Shown piece by piece: positions 1 to 6,069 of a DNA stretch of 6,362 nucleotides. Below the pieces are notes generated by a model that worked only from the letters and a program-made list of their open reading frames with translations, was not told the DNA's origin and made no database searches. The position numbers and the translations under genes are program-made. Each line of letters starts with the position of its first letter. Within the stretch, counting starts at the first letter, position 1. This DNA comes from an uncultured Clostridia bacterium (GTDB taxonomy: Bacteria > Bacillota > Clostridia > Oscillospirales > Acutalibacteraceae). The DNA is taken from contig CAMWIZ010000052.1 in assembly GCA_947174455.1 (NCBI GenBank), positions 1 through 6,362 on the forward strand, written 5' to 3'.

Positions 1-36
1 TATATTATTTACCGTTTTTTTCAAAAATTACTCAGC

Positions 37-74
37 AAAAAACAGCACTGCATGACAAAATCATGCGGTGCTGT
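37..74 (-). terminator. Rho-independent terminator of the 929-114 gene
   Basis: Positions 42-55 pair with 61-74 to give a 14-bp stem with one G-U pair and a 5-base loop at 56-60. Read on the minus strand, the stem is followed directly by five T residues (complement of 41-37). It lies about 40 bases past the minus-strand stop codon at 116-114. On the plus strand the sequence after the stem is not T-rich, so the terminator works mainly in the minus direction. Confidence 0.85.
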
Positions 75-113
75 CATCTTATATTTATTGCTTTTTTACT
101 GCTTAGTTGTTGA

Positions 114-929
114 CTATCTTGAATTGTTTAACGCACTTTGCTGCTCTATACTTTCTGCCATCATTTTCTGCATAAAGGATTGCTTTTTCTTCTTACCGGG
201 TTTAACCTTTTTGCCACGGAACTTTTCTGCTGCTTTCCATGCCGTTTTCAGTTCATCATCAAGTCCCTCTTTTATTTTCTCTTTTTCATTTTCATCAACA
301 ATGGAGTTGAGTATTACTATTGTTATTACAGAACGTGTGTCAATATCGCCATAGCTGTATTGTGCACTCAGAATTTCACCAAGCTTTTTAATCTCTGCAG
401 TATTGTCTGATGCTATTAGCTTTTGCACCCTTGGTACAATGTTGTTTCTTGCAAATGTTACCGCTCTGAATGCCTCGTAACCGTCTTCTTCCGCACGTAT
501 TTCATCTTTTAGGTCGGGGAACACAGCAACAAGCCTCTTTGTAAAGAAAAGCGGATCTCCGCCGTCATCGCTGTTCTTCTTCTTTTTTTTCTGCTGTCTT
601 GCCGCAACAATAACGCCAGGCCCCATCAGCTGTTCGGCAAAGTCATTTCCTATGGAGTCTGCTTCACTCTCTTTATCTGTAGCAGGGTCAAACATCCATG
701 TTGCCATGGTTTTCCATTCGTTGTCAGGTCCGTCCTCCGTCATAGAGCATGAACGCAGAACCATGTGTTTTTTACTCCTGTAATAAATTACAGAATATGC
801 GGTGTCCTCCCCTGTATACAAAGACACCATTTCATCACCGGTACTTGGAACATTCTGACGCTTGAAGTCCTTCTCCGCAAGTACAGCTTCTACCTTTTTG
901 TTTACTATTTCAAATGCTTTGTTTATCAT
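114..929 (-). CDS. Conserved-type hypothetical protein, 271 residues, function unknown
   Basis: I do not recognise this protein. It appears soluble: there is no signal peptide or membrane segment. Residues 1-110 are mixed and begin MINKAFEIVNKKVEAVL. A charged linker at about 112-125 contains five lysines followed by SDDGGD. Residues 127-237 look largely helical (FFTKRLVAVFPDL, YEAFRAVTFARNN, KKLGEILSAQ). The C-terminus is basic (RGKKVKPGKKKKQ, 238-250) and could bind nucleic acid or RNA, which is only inference from charge. I chose the ATG at 929 because an AAGGGA Shine-Dalgarno-like site lies 11 bases upstream. The longer GTG start at 1013 falls inside the -35 box of a near-consensus promoter and has no ribosome binding site. 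The gene stands alone, divergent from murI, with its own promoters and terminator. Codon composition resembles its neighbours, so there is no sign of recent transfer. Confidence 0.8.
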   Translation of the reverse strand: MINKAFEIVNKKVEAVLAEKDFKRQNVPSTGDEMVSLYTGEDTAYSVIYYRSKKHMVLRSCSMTEDGPDNEWKTMATWMFDPATDKESEADSIGNDFAEQLMGPGVIVAARQQKKKKKNSDDGGDPLFFTKRLVAVFPDLKDEIRAEEDGYEAFRAVTFARNNIVPRVQKLIASDNTAEIKKLGEILSAQYSYGDIDTRSVITIVILNSIVDENEKEKIKEGLDDELKTAWKAAEKFRGKKVKPGKKKKQSFMQKMMAESIEQQSALNNSR

Positions 930-984
930 AATATTGGTATTCCCTTCGTTTATGCTGCATTTCAAAAAAATGCTTTTCCAGATA

Positions 985-1013
985 ATTATACAATACACAC
1001 TTCGGTTTGTCAC
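985..1013 (-). promoter_or_regulatory. Proximal promoter of the 929-114 gene
   Basis: On the minus strand there is a -35 box GTGACA (complement of 1013-1008, 5/6 to consensus), a 17-bp spacer, and a perfect -10 box TATAAT (complement of 990-985). Transcription would start near 978, giving a leader of roughly 48 bases before the ATG at 929. This placement rules out the upstream GTG start at 1013. Confidence 0.75.
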
Positions 1014-1019
1014 TACTTT

Positions 1020-1047
1020 TTTATAAAATAACCCTGACCGGCGTCAA
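1020..1047 (-). promoter_or_regulatory. Distal promoter candidate of the 929-114 gene
   Basis: On the minus strand, TTGACG (complement of 1047-1042, 5/6) is followed by a 16-bp spacer and TATAAA (complement of 1025-1020, 5/6). The start would fall near 1013, so transcripts would run through the proximal promoter. The -35 box overlaps a small dyad, TGAC-CGGC-GTCA, at 1035-1046, which is the GC-rich spot in an otherwise AT-rich gap and a possible operator. Confidence 0.5.
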
Positions 1048-1075
1048 AAATATAAATCCAATAATTAAAAACTAA

Positions 1076-1104
1076 TTGCACATAGCGTCACTTTATGATA
1101 AAAT
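1076..1104 (+). promoter_or_regulatory. Extended -10 promoter of the murI operon
   Basis: TTGCAC at 1076-1081 (weak -35), a 17-bp spacer, then TAAAAT at 1099-1104 preceded by TG at 1096-1097, which makes an extended -10 element. Transcription would begin near 1111, leaving a leader of about 55 bases before the murI ATG. The weak -35 is compatible with the TG extension. Confidence 0.55.
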
Positions 1105-1116
1105 TAGTATTTGTAC

Positions 1117-1137
1117 AGTTGGGTTTTCTGCCCAGCT
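1117..1137 (+). promoter_or_regulatory. Small hairpin in the murI leader
   Basis: Positions 1117-1123 pair with 1131-1137 (7 bp, one G-U pair, 7-base loop). It sits near the expected 5' end of the transcript, before the ribosome binding site. Only a short TTC follows the stem, so it is not a convincing terminator; it may stabilise the 5' end. Significance is uncertain. Confidence 0.3.
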
Positions 1138-1166
1138 TTCATGACATAAAAACGGAGGTTTTAAAT

Positions 1167-1979
1167 ATGTCTAACCAACCTATAGGTGTGTTTGACTCAG
1201 GGCTTGGCGGACTTACTGCCGTCAAGCAGCTTAGAGCGATAATGCCCCATGAAAATATAGTATATTTCGGCGATACAGGCAGAGTACCTTACGGCAACAG
1301 AAGCACGCATACTATTGCAAGATATGCCGGTCAGGACGCAAATTTTCTGCTTAGCCATGACGTAAAAATGGTTATAGCTGCCTGCGGTACGGTAAGCTCC
1401 ACAGTGAGGGATTTAAGCGAAAAACTCCCTGTGCCGTATACAGGTGTTGTACTTCCGACAGCGGCAGCGGCAGTTAAGGCAACAGTAAACGGAAGAATAG
1501 GAGTTATAGGTACAACTGCGACAATTACCAGCTCAGCTTACAAGACAGAGATTGAGCGTATTGACTGCAATATAGAGGTTTTCCAGCAGGATTGCCCCTT
1601 GTTTGTTCCCCTTGTGGAGAACGGGTTCATCTCACCTGACGATCAAATAGCTAAGCTTACGGTGGAGAGATACCTCAAGGTTTTGAAAGACAAACAGGTC
1701 GATACCATAATATTAGGCTGCACACACTACCCACTATTAAAGCAAGTCATAGGTGAATATGTTGGTATGGAGGTTAAACTTATCGACAGCGGAAAGGAAA
1801 CGGCAATTTATGCCTCAAAGCTCTTAAAGGAAAAGGGTCTGCTTAATACCTCCGAAAAAGAGGGTGAGTGCAGATTTTTCGTGAGCGACAGAACAGATGA
1901 TTTTTCAAAGGTCGCTTCGATTTTTCTGCACAGCAATATTGGTGACGATGTACAACGTGTTGATATTCAGAATTATTAA
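1167..1979 (+). CDS. murI: Glutamate racemase MurI
   Basis: Interconverts L- and D-glutamate without a cofactor, supplying D-glutamate for peptidoglycan stem peptides in the cytoplasm. The 270-residue product has the usual family length. Visible landmarks: DSGLGGL at 10-16 (Asp10/Ser11 region), PYGNRS at 41-46, the first catalytic cysteine Cys73 in AACGTVSS, GTTATITS at 115-122, PLVENG at 148-153 with Glu151, and the second catalytic cysteine Cys185 in LGCTHYP with His187. The usual Asn after the first cysteine (ACNTA-type motif) is Gly74 here. I chose the ATG at 1167 because GGAGG lies at 1154-1158 with 8-base spacing. An in-frame ATG at 1095 lacks a ribosome binding site, overlaps the promoter and adds 24 residues absent from the family. 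It is the first gene of an operon; the DUF1934 gene starts 9 bp after the stop. Confidence 0.95.
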   Translation: MSNQPIGVFDSGLGGLTAVKQLRAIMPHENIVYFGDTGRVPYGNRSTHTIARYAGQDANFLLSHDVKMVIAACGTVSSTVRDLSEKLPVPYTGVVLPTAAAAVKATVNGRIGVIGTTATITSSAYKTEIERIDCNIEVFQQDCPLFVPLVENGFISPDDQIAKLTVERYLKVLKDKQVDTIILGCTHYPLLKQVIGEYVGMEVKLIDSGKETAIYASKLLKEKGLLNTSEKEGECRFFVSDRTDDFSKVASIFLHSNIGDDVQRVDIQNY

Positions 1980-1988
1980 GGAGATTAT

Positions 1989-2429
1989 ATGGAGGACAAA
2001 TACATTATTTCGGTTGTCGGAACTCAGTTAGTTGATGACGAGCAGGATGTCCTGACAATGACTACTACAGCCTCTTATTCAGAAAGAAACGGTAAAAAGC
2101 TGATTAAATACAAGGAATACCCTGATGAAGACAGCGAAATACCTGTAACTACACTGTTAAAACTTGAGGAAAACAAGCTTACAATATCGAAGAAAATGGG
2201 TGTAACATCTCAGCTTATACTGGAGTGCGGCAAGCGTCACCAATGTGCATACTCCACTCCTATAGGGGTTATGACCATCGGTGTATATACCGAGAGCATG
2301 GAGTATGAGATTGACGCACAGGGCGGCTTCATTGAAGTTTCCTATACACTTGATTTTAACGCAGATTTGGAAAGCAAGAATACAATAAATATTAAGCTTA
2401 CAAAAAAAGGAGACGGTATAAATGTCTAA
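1989..2429 (+). CDS. DUF1934 (YwiB-like) domain protein
   Basis: A 146-residue cytoplasmic protein matching the DUF1934/YwiB family, proposed to have a calycin-like beta-barrel fold; no biochemical role is established that I know of. The N-terminus (YIISVVGTQLVDDEQDVLTMTTTASY) and the alternating beta pattern, including TPIGVMTIGVYTESMEYEI in the second half and the closing GFIEVSYTLDFN strand, are what I recognise. There is no signal peptide or membrane segment. An AAGGAG site at 1978-1983 overlaps the murI stop and lies 5 bases before the ATG. The stop overlaps argS by 8 bp, so translation of the two is probably coupled. B. subtilis also has ywiB directly before argS, which supports the assignment and suggests a conserved but unexplained link to ArgRS. 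Family assignment is from memory of sequence and context. Confidence 0.85.
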   Translation: MEDKYIISVVGTQLVDDEQDVLTMTTTASYSERNGKKLIKYKEYPDEDSEIPVTTLLKLEENKLTISKKMGVTSQLILECGKRHQCAYSTPIGVMTIGVYTESMEYEIDAQGGFIEVSYTLDFNADLESKNTINIKLTKKGDGINV

Positions 2430-4164
2430 GGTTGCAATAAATGCGGTCAAAGATTTAAAGGCGGCTGTAATAGCTGCTGTAAATAAAGCAAAGGCGGCAG
2501 GTGAGCTGATAGATGCAGAGCTTCCCGACTTTGTAATAGAAGTTCCTGCAACTAAAGCAAACGGTGACTACGCAACAAATGCGGCAATGGCGTGTGCAAG
2601 AGTTTTCAAAACCTCGCCTGTTAAAATTGCTAACGCAATAGTAAACAACCTCGACCTGTCGGCGACACTTATTGATCGCTGTGAGATTGCAGGTCCGGGA
2701 TTTATCAACTTTTTTCTGTCACCGCAATATTACGCTGAGGTGTTAAAGGAAATTTCTGCTGAGGGTGACAAGTACGGATGCAGTGACTTTGGCAAGGGCG
2801 AAAAGGTTATGGTCGAATTTGTTTCCGCCAACCCTACAGGACCCATGCACATGGGCAACGCAAGGGGCGGAGCATTGGGCGACTGCTTGGCTGCTGTGCT
2901 TGACAAGGCAGGATATGACGTTTGGAGAGAATTTTATGTAAACGATGCCGGCAATCAGATAGAAAAGTTTGCAAATTCCCTTAATGCAAGGTTTATTCAA
3001 GAGGTAAACGGCTATGACTCTGTAGAGTTCCCGGAGGACGGATATCAGGGGGCGGATATTGTAGAGGCTGCACAGCTTTTTATAGAGCAAAACGGCAAAG
3101 AGCTTATCAATGCAGACGAGCAGGAGCGTAAGAAAGCACTGGTTGACTTTGCATTGCCGAGAAATATTGCAAAGATGCAGGCAGACATGGCAAAATACCG
3201 CATTGAATATGACAAATGGTTCTTTGAGAGTGAACTGCACAACAGCGGTGCTGTAAAGGAAGTTGTTGATATCCTAACTGAAAAGGGACTTACATATGAG
3301 AAAGACGGTGCAATCTGGTACAAAAACGCACAGGTTGTGTCAGAACTTCTTAAAAAGCAGGGCAAGACTGATGAAGAAATTGAGCGTTTGGAGCTTAAAG
3401 ACGATGTAATTATTCGTGCAAATGGCAACCCAACGTACTTTACCGCAGATATTGCATATCACAAGAATAAATTTGACAGAGGTTTTAAAACCCTAATAAA
3501 CGTATGGGGGGCAGACCACCACGGCCATGTTGCAAGACTGAAGGGCTCAATGAATGCAATCGGATATGACGGCGATAAGGTTGACGTAGTCCTCATGCAG
3601 CTTGTAAAGCTTATGCGTGATGGTGAGCTTGTAAGAATGAGCAAGCGTACAGGCAAGGCAATTCAACTTGGTGACCTGCTTGATGAAGTACCTGTTGATT
3701 CCGCAAGATTCCTTTTTAACACAAGGGAAGCAAATACGCAGATGGACTTTGACCTCGGACTTGCCGTAACACAGGACAACCAGAATCCCGTGTATTATGT
3801 TCAGTATGCCCATGCGAGAATTTGCAGCATTATTAAGGCACTTGCTGCTGAGGGAATCTCACCACGAAGCTGCACCGATGAGGAGCTTAAGCTTTTGAAT
3901 GCACCCGAGGAAATTGAGCTTATCACACATTTGGCGTCATACACAGAAGAAATAATTCTTTCTGCAAAAAGCTATGATCCGACAAAAATAACCCGTTATG
4001 TAACACAGCTTGCAACACTGTTCCACAAATTCTACAATGCCTGCCGTGTTAAAGGTGATGATGAGTTACTCATGCAGGCAAGACTTACACTGTGCCTTGC
4101 TGTAAAATCTGTTTTGAAGAATGTGCTTGAAATGTTTAAAATCACTGTGCCTGAGTCAATGTAA
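2422..4164 (+). CDS. argS: Arginyl-tRNA synthetase
   Basis: Class Ia synthetase that charges tRNA-Arg with arginine using ATP; 580 residues, slightly above the common length. In order: the N-terminal tRNA-binding domain (about 1-105, with GDYATNAAM and GPGFINF), the catalytic Rossmann fold with the HIGH-type motif HMGN at 143-146 inside SANPTGPMHMGNARGG, WGADHHGH at 362-369, the KMSKS-type loop MSKRTG at 406-411, and a helical DALR anticodon-binding domain from about 455 to the end, closing with the family-typical VPESM. The loop between Trp299 and TADIAYH (341-347) appears about 17 residues longer than in the E. coli enzyme as I remember it, adding a charged helix (SELLKKQGKTDEEIERLEL). The start is set by AAGGAGA at 2407-2413, 8 bases upstream. 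No T-box leader precedes it, because the start lies inside the previous gene; expression should follow the murI promoter. Confidence 0.97.
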   Translation: MSKVAINAVKDLKAAVIAAVNKAKAAGELIDAELPDFVIEVPATKANGDYATNAAMACARVFKTSPVKIANAIVNNLDLSATLIDRCEIAGPGFINFFLSPQYYAEVLKEISAEGDKYGCSDFGKGEKVMVEFVSANPTGPMHMGNARGGALGDCLAAVLDKAGYDVWREFYVNDAGNQIEKFANSLNARFIQEVNGYDSVEFPEDGYQGADIVEAAQLFIEQNGKELINADEQERKKALVDFALPRNIAKMQADMAKYRIEYDKWFFESELHNSGAVKEVVDILTEKGLTYEKDGAIWYKNAQVVSELLKKQGKTDEEIERLELKDDVIIRANGNPTYFTADIAYHKNKFDRGFKTLINVWGADHHGHVARLKGSMNAIGYDGDKVDVVLMQLVKLMRDGELVRMSKRTGKAIQLGDLLDEVPVDSARFLFNTREANTQMDFDLGLAVTQDNQNPVYYVQYAHARICSIIKALAAEGISPRSCTDEELKLLNAPEEIELITHLASYTEEIILSAKSYDPTKITRYVTQLATLFHKFYNACRVKGDDELLMQARLTLCLAVKSVLKNVLEMFKITVPESM

Positions 4165-4172
4165 TATGTGTA

Positions 4173-4233
4173 TGTTGTTTTGATTAGCAGTATTAAAACA
4201 ACACTGACTTAGTTACTCAGTCGAAGGAGTAGC
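4173..4233 (+). promoter_or_regulatory. Structured argS-rlmA spacer with competing hairpins
   Basis: Positions 4173-4184 pair with 4192-4203 (12 bp, one G-U, loop 4185-4191). No T-run follows, so this is not a standard terminator. Downstream, 4203-4207 can pair with 4217-4221 (5 bp), or 4212-4218 can pair with 4227-4233 (7 bp, one G-U). These two cannot form together. The rlmA ribosome binding site follows at about 4242-4254. The structures could mark an RNA processing site or a leader controlling rlmA; no known riboswitch class fits. Confidence 0.4.
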
Positions 4234-4259
4234 CGCTCATAGGGGGAGAAGGTGAAAAA

Positions 4260-5075
4260 ATGACTAAATTTACTTGCCCTGTCTGCGGGGACAGGTTAAT
4301 CACAGACGACAGGATTATGCATTGCTTAAACGGGCATTGCTATGATTTATCAAAATACAAAACTGTAAACTTAATGCGGTCGCAGAAGTCGGGCAAGAAA
4401 CGTCACGGTGATGACAGGCTTATGCTTAATGCACGTTGCAACTTTCTTAGTAAAGGTTTCTATGAGCCTTTGTTAAAGGCTGTGACCGATAAGGTTTGCA
4501 CCGTGGCACACGGTGAGCCGATAACTGTTCTTGATGCAGGCTGCGGAGAGGGATACTACACCTCATACATACAAGAAGTCCTTGGCAACAGCGATGTATA
4601 TGGCATAGACATATCGAAGGACGCACTCATATCTGCCGCAAAACGTAATAAAAATCTTCATCTTGCAGTGGCAAGCTGTGCGGAAATTCCTGTTGCGGAC
4701 AGAAGCTGTGACGTTGTTCTTAACATATTCTCCCCGACAATTTCGGAAGAATTTGCAAGGATTTTGACCGATGGGGGATACCTAATAAGGGTTATTCCGC
4801 TTGAAATGCACCTGTTCGGTTTGAAAAAGAGTATATATGACAAACCATACAAAAACAAGCCTGAAAGCATGGTGCTTGACGGTTTTAAATTGACGGACAA
4901 AACCGACATAAAGTACAGCCTAACCTTAACCGATAATGATGATATACAAAATCTGTTTAAAATGACGCCGTACTATTACAAAACTTCAAGAGAAGATCAA
5001 GCTAAGTTGAAAACGCTTAGGTATCTTGAAACTGAAATAGAATTTGGAATACTTAGCTATGTGAAAGAGGTTTAG
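4260..5075 (+). CDS. rlmA: 23S rRNA (guanine-N1) methyltransferase RlmA
   Basis: Transfers a methyl group from SAM to N1 of a guanine in helix 35 of 23S rRNA: G745 in the Gram-negative RlmA(I) type, G748 in the Gram-positive RlmA(II)/TlrB type. The second is expected here, but the sequence alone does not settle it. The 271 residues match family length. The N-terminal zinc finger is Cys6-x2-Cys9 with Cys22-x3-His26, followed by the conserved GDDRLMLNARCNFLSKGFY region at 50-68. The SAM site follows: VLDAGCGEGYY at 90-100 and YGIDIS at 114-119. AAGGTG at 4249-4254 lies 5 bases before the ATG, and a GGGGGAGA run is just upstream of that. It follows argS by 95 bp with no terminator between, so it may be read from the same operon. 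A strong terminator ends it. In producers and pathogens RlmA(II) methylation affects macrolide response; whether it does so here is unknown. Confidence 0.92.
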   Translation: MTKFTCPVCGDRLITDDRIMHCLNGHCYDLSKYKTVNLMRSQKSGKKRHGDDRLMLNARCNFLSKGFYEPLLKAVTDKVCTVAHGEPITVLDAGCGEGYYTSYIQEVLGNSDVYGIDISKDALISAAKRNKNLHLAVASCAEIPVADRSCDVVLNIFSPTISEEFARILTDGGYLIRVIPLEMHLFGLKKSIYDKPYKNKPESMVLDGFKLTDKTDIKYSLTLTDNDDIQNLFKMTPYYYKTSREDQAKLKTLRYLETEIEFGILSYVKEV

Positions 5076-5084
5076 AGATAGCTT

Positions 5085-5127
5085 TTAAAGGTGCATAAAT
5101 TAATTTTATGCACCTTTAACTTTTCTT
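5085..5127 (+). terminator. Rho-independent terminator after rlmA
   Basis: Positions 5085-5099 pair perfectly with 5105-5119, giving a 15-bp stem with a 5-base loop, beginning 9 bases after the rlmA stop. A T-rich tail CTTTTCTT follows at 5120-5127. The stem's A-rich left arm could also give weak termination in the opposite direction, but no minus-strand gene needs it. Confidence 0.88.
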
Positions 5128-5158
5128 GGGCGATATTGGTTGTTATAAATTTTAGCGA

Positions 5159-5187
5159 GATTTTTATTAGCATTTTCAATAAAAATC
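5159..5187. repeat. AT-rich inverted repeat in the rlmA-trmN6 gap
   Basis: GATTTTTATT at 5159-5168 is the exact reverse complement of 5178-5187, separated by 9 bases. It lies in the 250-bp gap, of which the other occupants are the rlmA terminator and the trmN6 promoter/leader. It is upstream of that promoter and has too little GC to be a good terminator. It could be a protein site or chance in AT-rich DNA. Confidence 0.3.
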
Positions 5188-5229
5188 GAATAAGATACGA
5201 TGAATTTTATAAAAAATAAACATTTATTC

Positions 5230-5258
5230 TTGCTTTATGCAATCTAAACGTGTATAAT
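5230..5258 (+). promoter_or_regulatory. Promoter of the trmN6-rsmI operon
   Basis: A perfect TATAAT at 5253-5258 is preceded by a 17-bp spacer and TTGCTT at 5230-5235 (3/6 to the -35 consensus). The start would be near 5265, about 60 bases before the ATG at 5326. The rlmA terminator upstream makes an independent promoter necessary here. Confidence 0.7.
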
Positions 5259-5273
5259 GTAGGAGTATATTTC

Positions 5274-5306
5274 CGAGGGTTACAGCGGTAGCTCTCGTAT
5301 TTTTTT
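5274..5306 (+). terminator. Intrinsic terminator inside the trmN6 leader (candidate attenuator)
   Basis: Positions 5274-5283 pair with 5288-5297 in a 10-bp stem (two G-U pairs) closed by a 4-base AGCG loop, then TA and seven T residues at 5300-5306. It begins about 10 bases after the predicted transcription start, so most transcripts from the 5253-5258 promoter could end as an RNA of about 40 bases. Because rlmA already has its own terminator at 5085-5127, this one probably acts on the downstream gene's own transcript. I see no upstream segment that clearly forms an antiterminator. Confidence 0.75.
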
Positions 5307-5325
5307 AACAGGGGTATAGAGTATT

Positions 5326-6069
5326 ATGTTAAAGAGCGGAGAACATCTTGAGCCTCTCGGAGGAGGTTTGAGGGTTATTGTTTCCGAGGAAAATCATTTT
5401 TCAACGGATACAATTTTATTGGCTGATTTTTCAAAGCCTAAAAAATATGAAAATGTAATCGAACTGGGGGCAGGCTGCGGCACAATTTCTTTAATTTGGT
5501 GCAGAACTGAACCGCCCAAGCATATAACGTCTGTTGAAATTCAGCCGCAGGGTGTGGATATGCTGAACAGAAGTGTGGAACTTAACGGTCTGAGTGAAAA
5601 AATTACCGTAATTAGGGGGGATTTAAAAGACTTAAAGGGTTTGGTGGAGTTTGGTTCGTTTGATATGGCAGCTATAAATCCGCCCTATAAAATAAGTGGC
5701 GGCGGTATAGTAAACCCCGAACGTCAAAAGGAGATTGCAAGGCACGAGTCATTGTGTACCATTGATGATATCACGGCAGCGGCTGCTAAGCTGCTGCGAT
5801 TTGGCGGCAGATTTTGCATTTGTCAAAGACCTGAACGACTGACCGATGTTCTTTTATCAATGAGAAGTGCGGGCATTGAGCCCAAACGTCTGCGTATGGT
5901 GCAGCAGAGAGCCTCAAAAGCTCCTAAGCTTTTTCTTGCCGAGGGCAGAAGGGGAGGCAACAGCGGAGGGTTGGTGATCATGCCGACGCTCTTTATAGAG
6001 GGTGATAATTTTGAAATTTCCGATGAAATGATTGAGATATACGGGGATTATAAGGAGCAGTATTTATGA
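5326..6069 (+). CDS. TrmN6/YabB-like tRNA adenine-N6 methyltransferase
   Basis: SAM-dependent methyltransferase of the TrmN6 (E. coli YfiC, tRNA1-Val A37 N6) and B. subtilis YabB group; 247 residues, normal for the family. The N-terminus has the pattern expected there (LEPLGGGLRVIVSEENHFSTDTILLADF, 8-35). Motif I is VIELGAGCGTISL at 44-56, the acidic ribose-binding residue is in SVEIQP (Glu71), the D-loop region is RGDLKDL at 97-103, and the catalytic NPPY at 118-121 marks an exocyclic-amine methyltransferase. The exact tRNA target in this organism is inferred only. The ATG at 5326 has just a weak GGGG site at 5311-5314, 11 bases upstream, suggesting modest initiation. The gene overlaps rsmI by 4 bp (ATGA). 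B. subtilis yabB likewise lies close to rsmI (yabC). A promoter and an intrinsic terminator in the leader suggest attenuation control. Confidence 0.88.
   Translation: MLKSGEHLEPLGGGLRVIVSEENHFSTDTILLADFSKPKKYENVIELGAGCGTISLIWCRTEPPKHITSVEIQPQGVDMLNRSVELNGLSEKITVIRGDLKDLKGLVEFGSFDMAAINPPYKISGGGIVNPERQKEIARHESLCTIDDITAAAAKLLRFGGRFCICQRPERLTDVLLSMRSAGIEPKRLRMVQQRASKAPKLFLAEGRRGGNSGGLVIMPTLFIEGDNFEISDEMIEIYGDYKEQYL

Noticed and set aside
52..410. Plus-strand hydrophobic frames opposite the first gene
   Set aside because: They are Phe/Leu/Ser-rich reflections of the lysine- and glutamate-rich minus-strand gene, one starting inside the terminator stem.
930..1013. Longer N-terminus of the minus-strand gene starting at the GTG at 1013
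   Set aside because: That codon lies in the -35 box of a near-consensus promoter, has no ribosome binding site, and the ATG at 929 has one.
1095..1166. Extended MurI start at the ATG at 1095
   Set aside because: It overlaps the -10 region, lacks a Shine-Dalgarno site and adds 24 residues not seen in the family; GGAGG at 1154-1158 serves the ATG at 1167.
2300..2421. T-box leader for argS
   Set aside because: The region upstream of argS is coding sequence of the DUF1934 gene, leaving no room for a leader RNA.
2743..3428. Open frames on the minus strand within argS, of 165 and 127 codons
   Set aside because: They lie wholly inside argS, which has strong family motifs throughout, and show no ribosome binding site or recognisable protein features.
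4221..4259. Possible yybP-ykoY-type riboswitch because of the GGAGTAGC string
   Set aside because: Only a short sequence similarity; the rest of the conserved core and the three-way junction layout are absent, and rlmA is not a metal-transport gene.
5141..5150. TATAAA at 5144-5149 as an additional trmN6 promoter
   Set aside because: No acceptable -35 box lies 16-18 bp upstream, and a much better promoter is present at 5230-5258.
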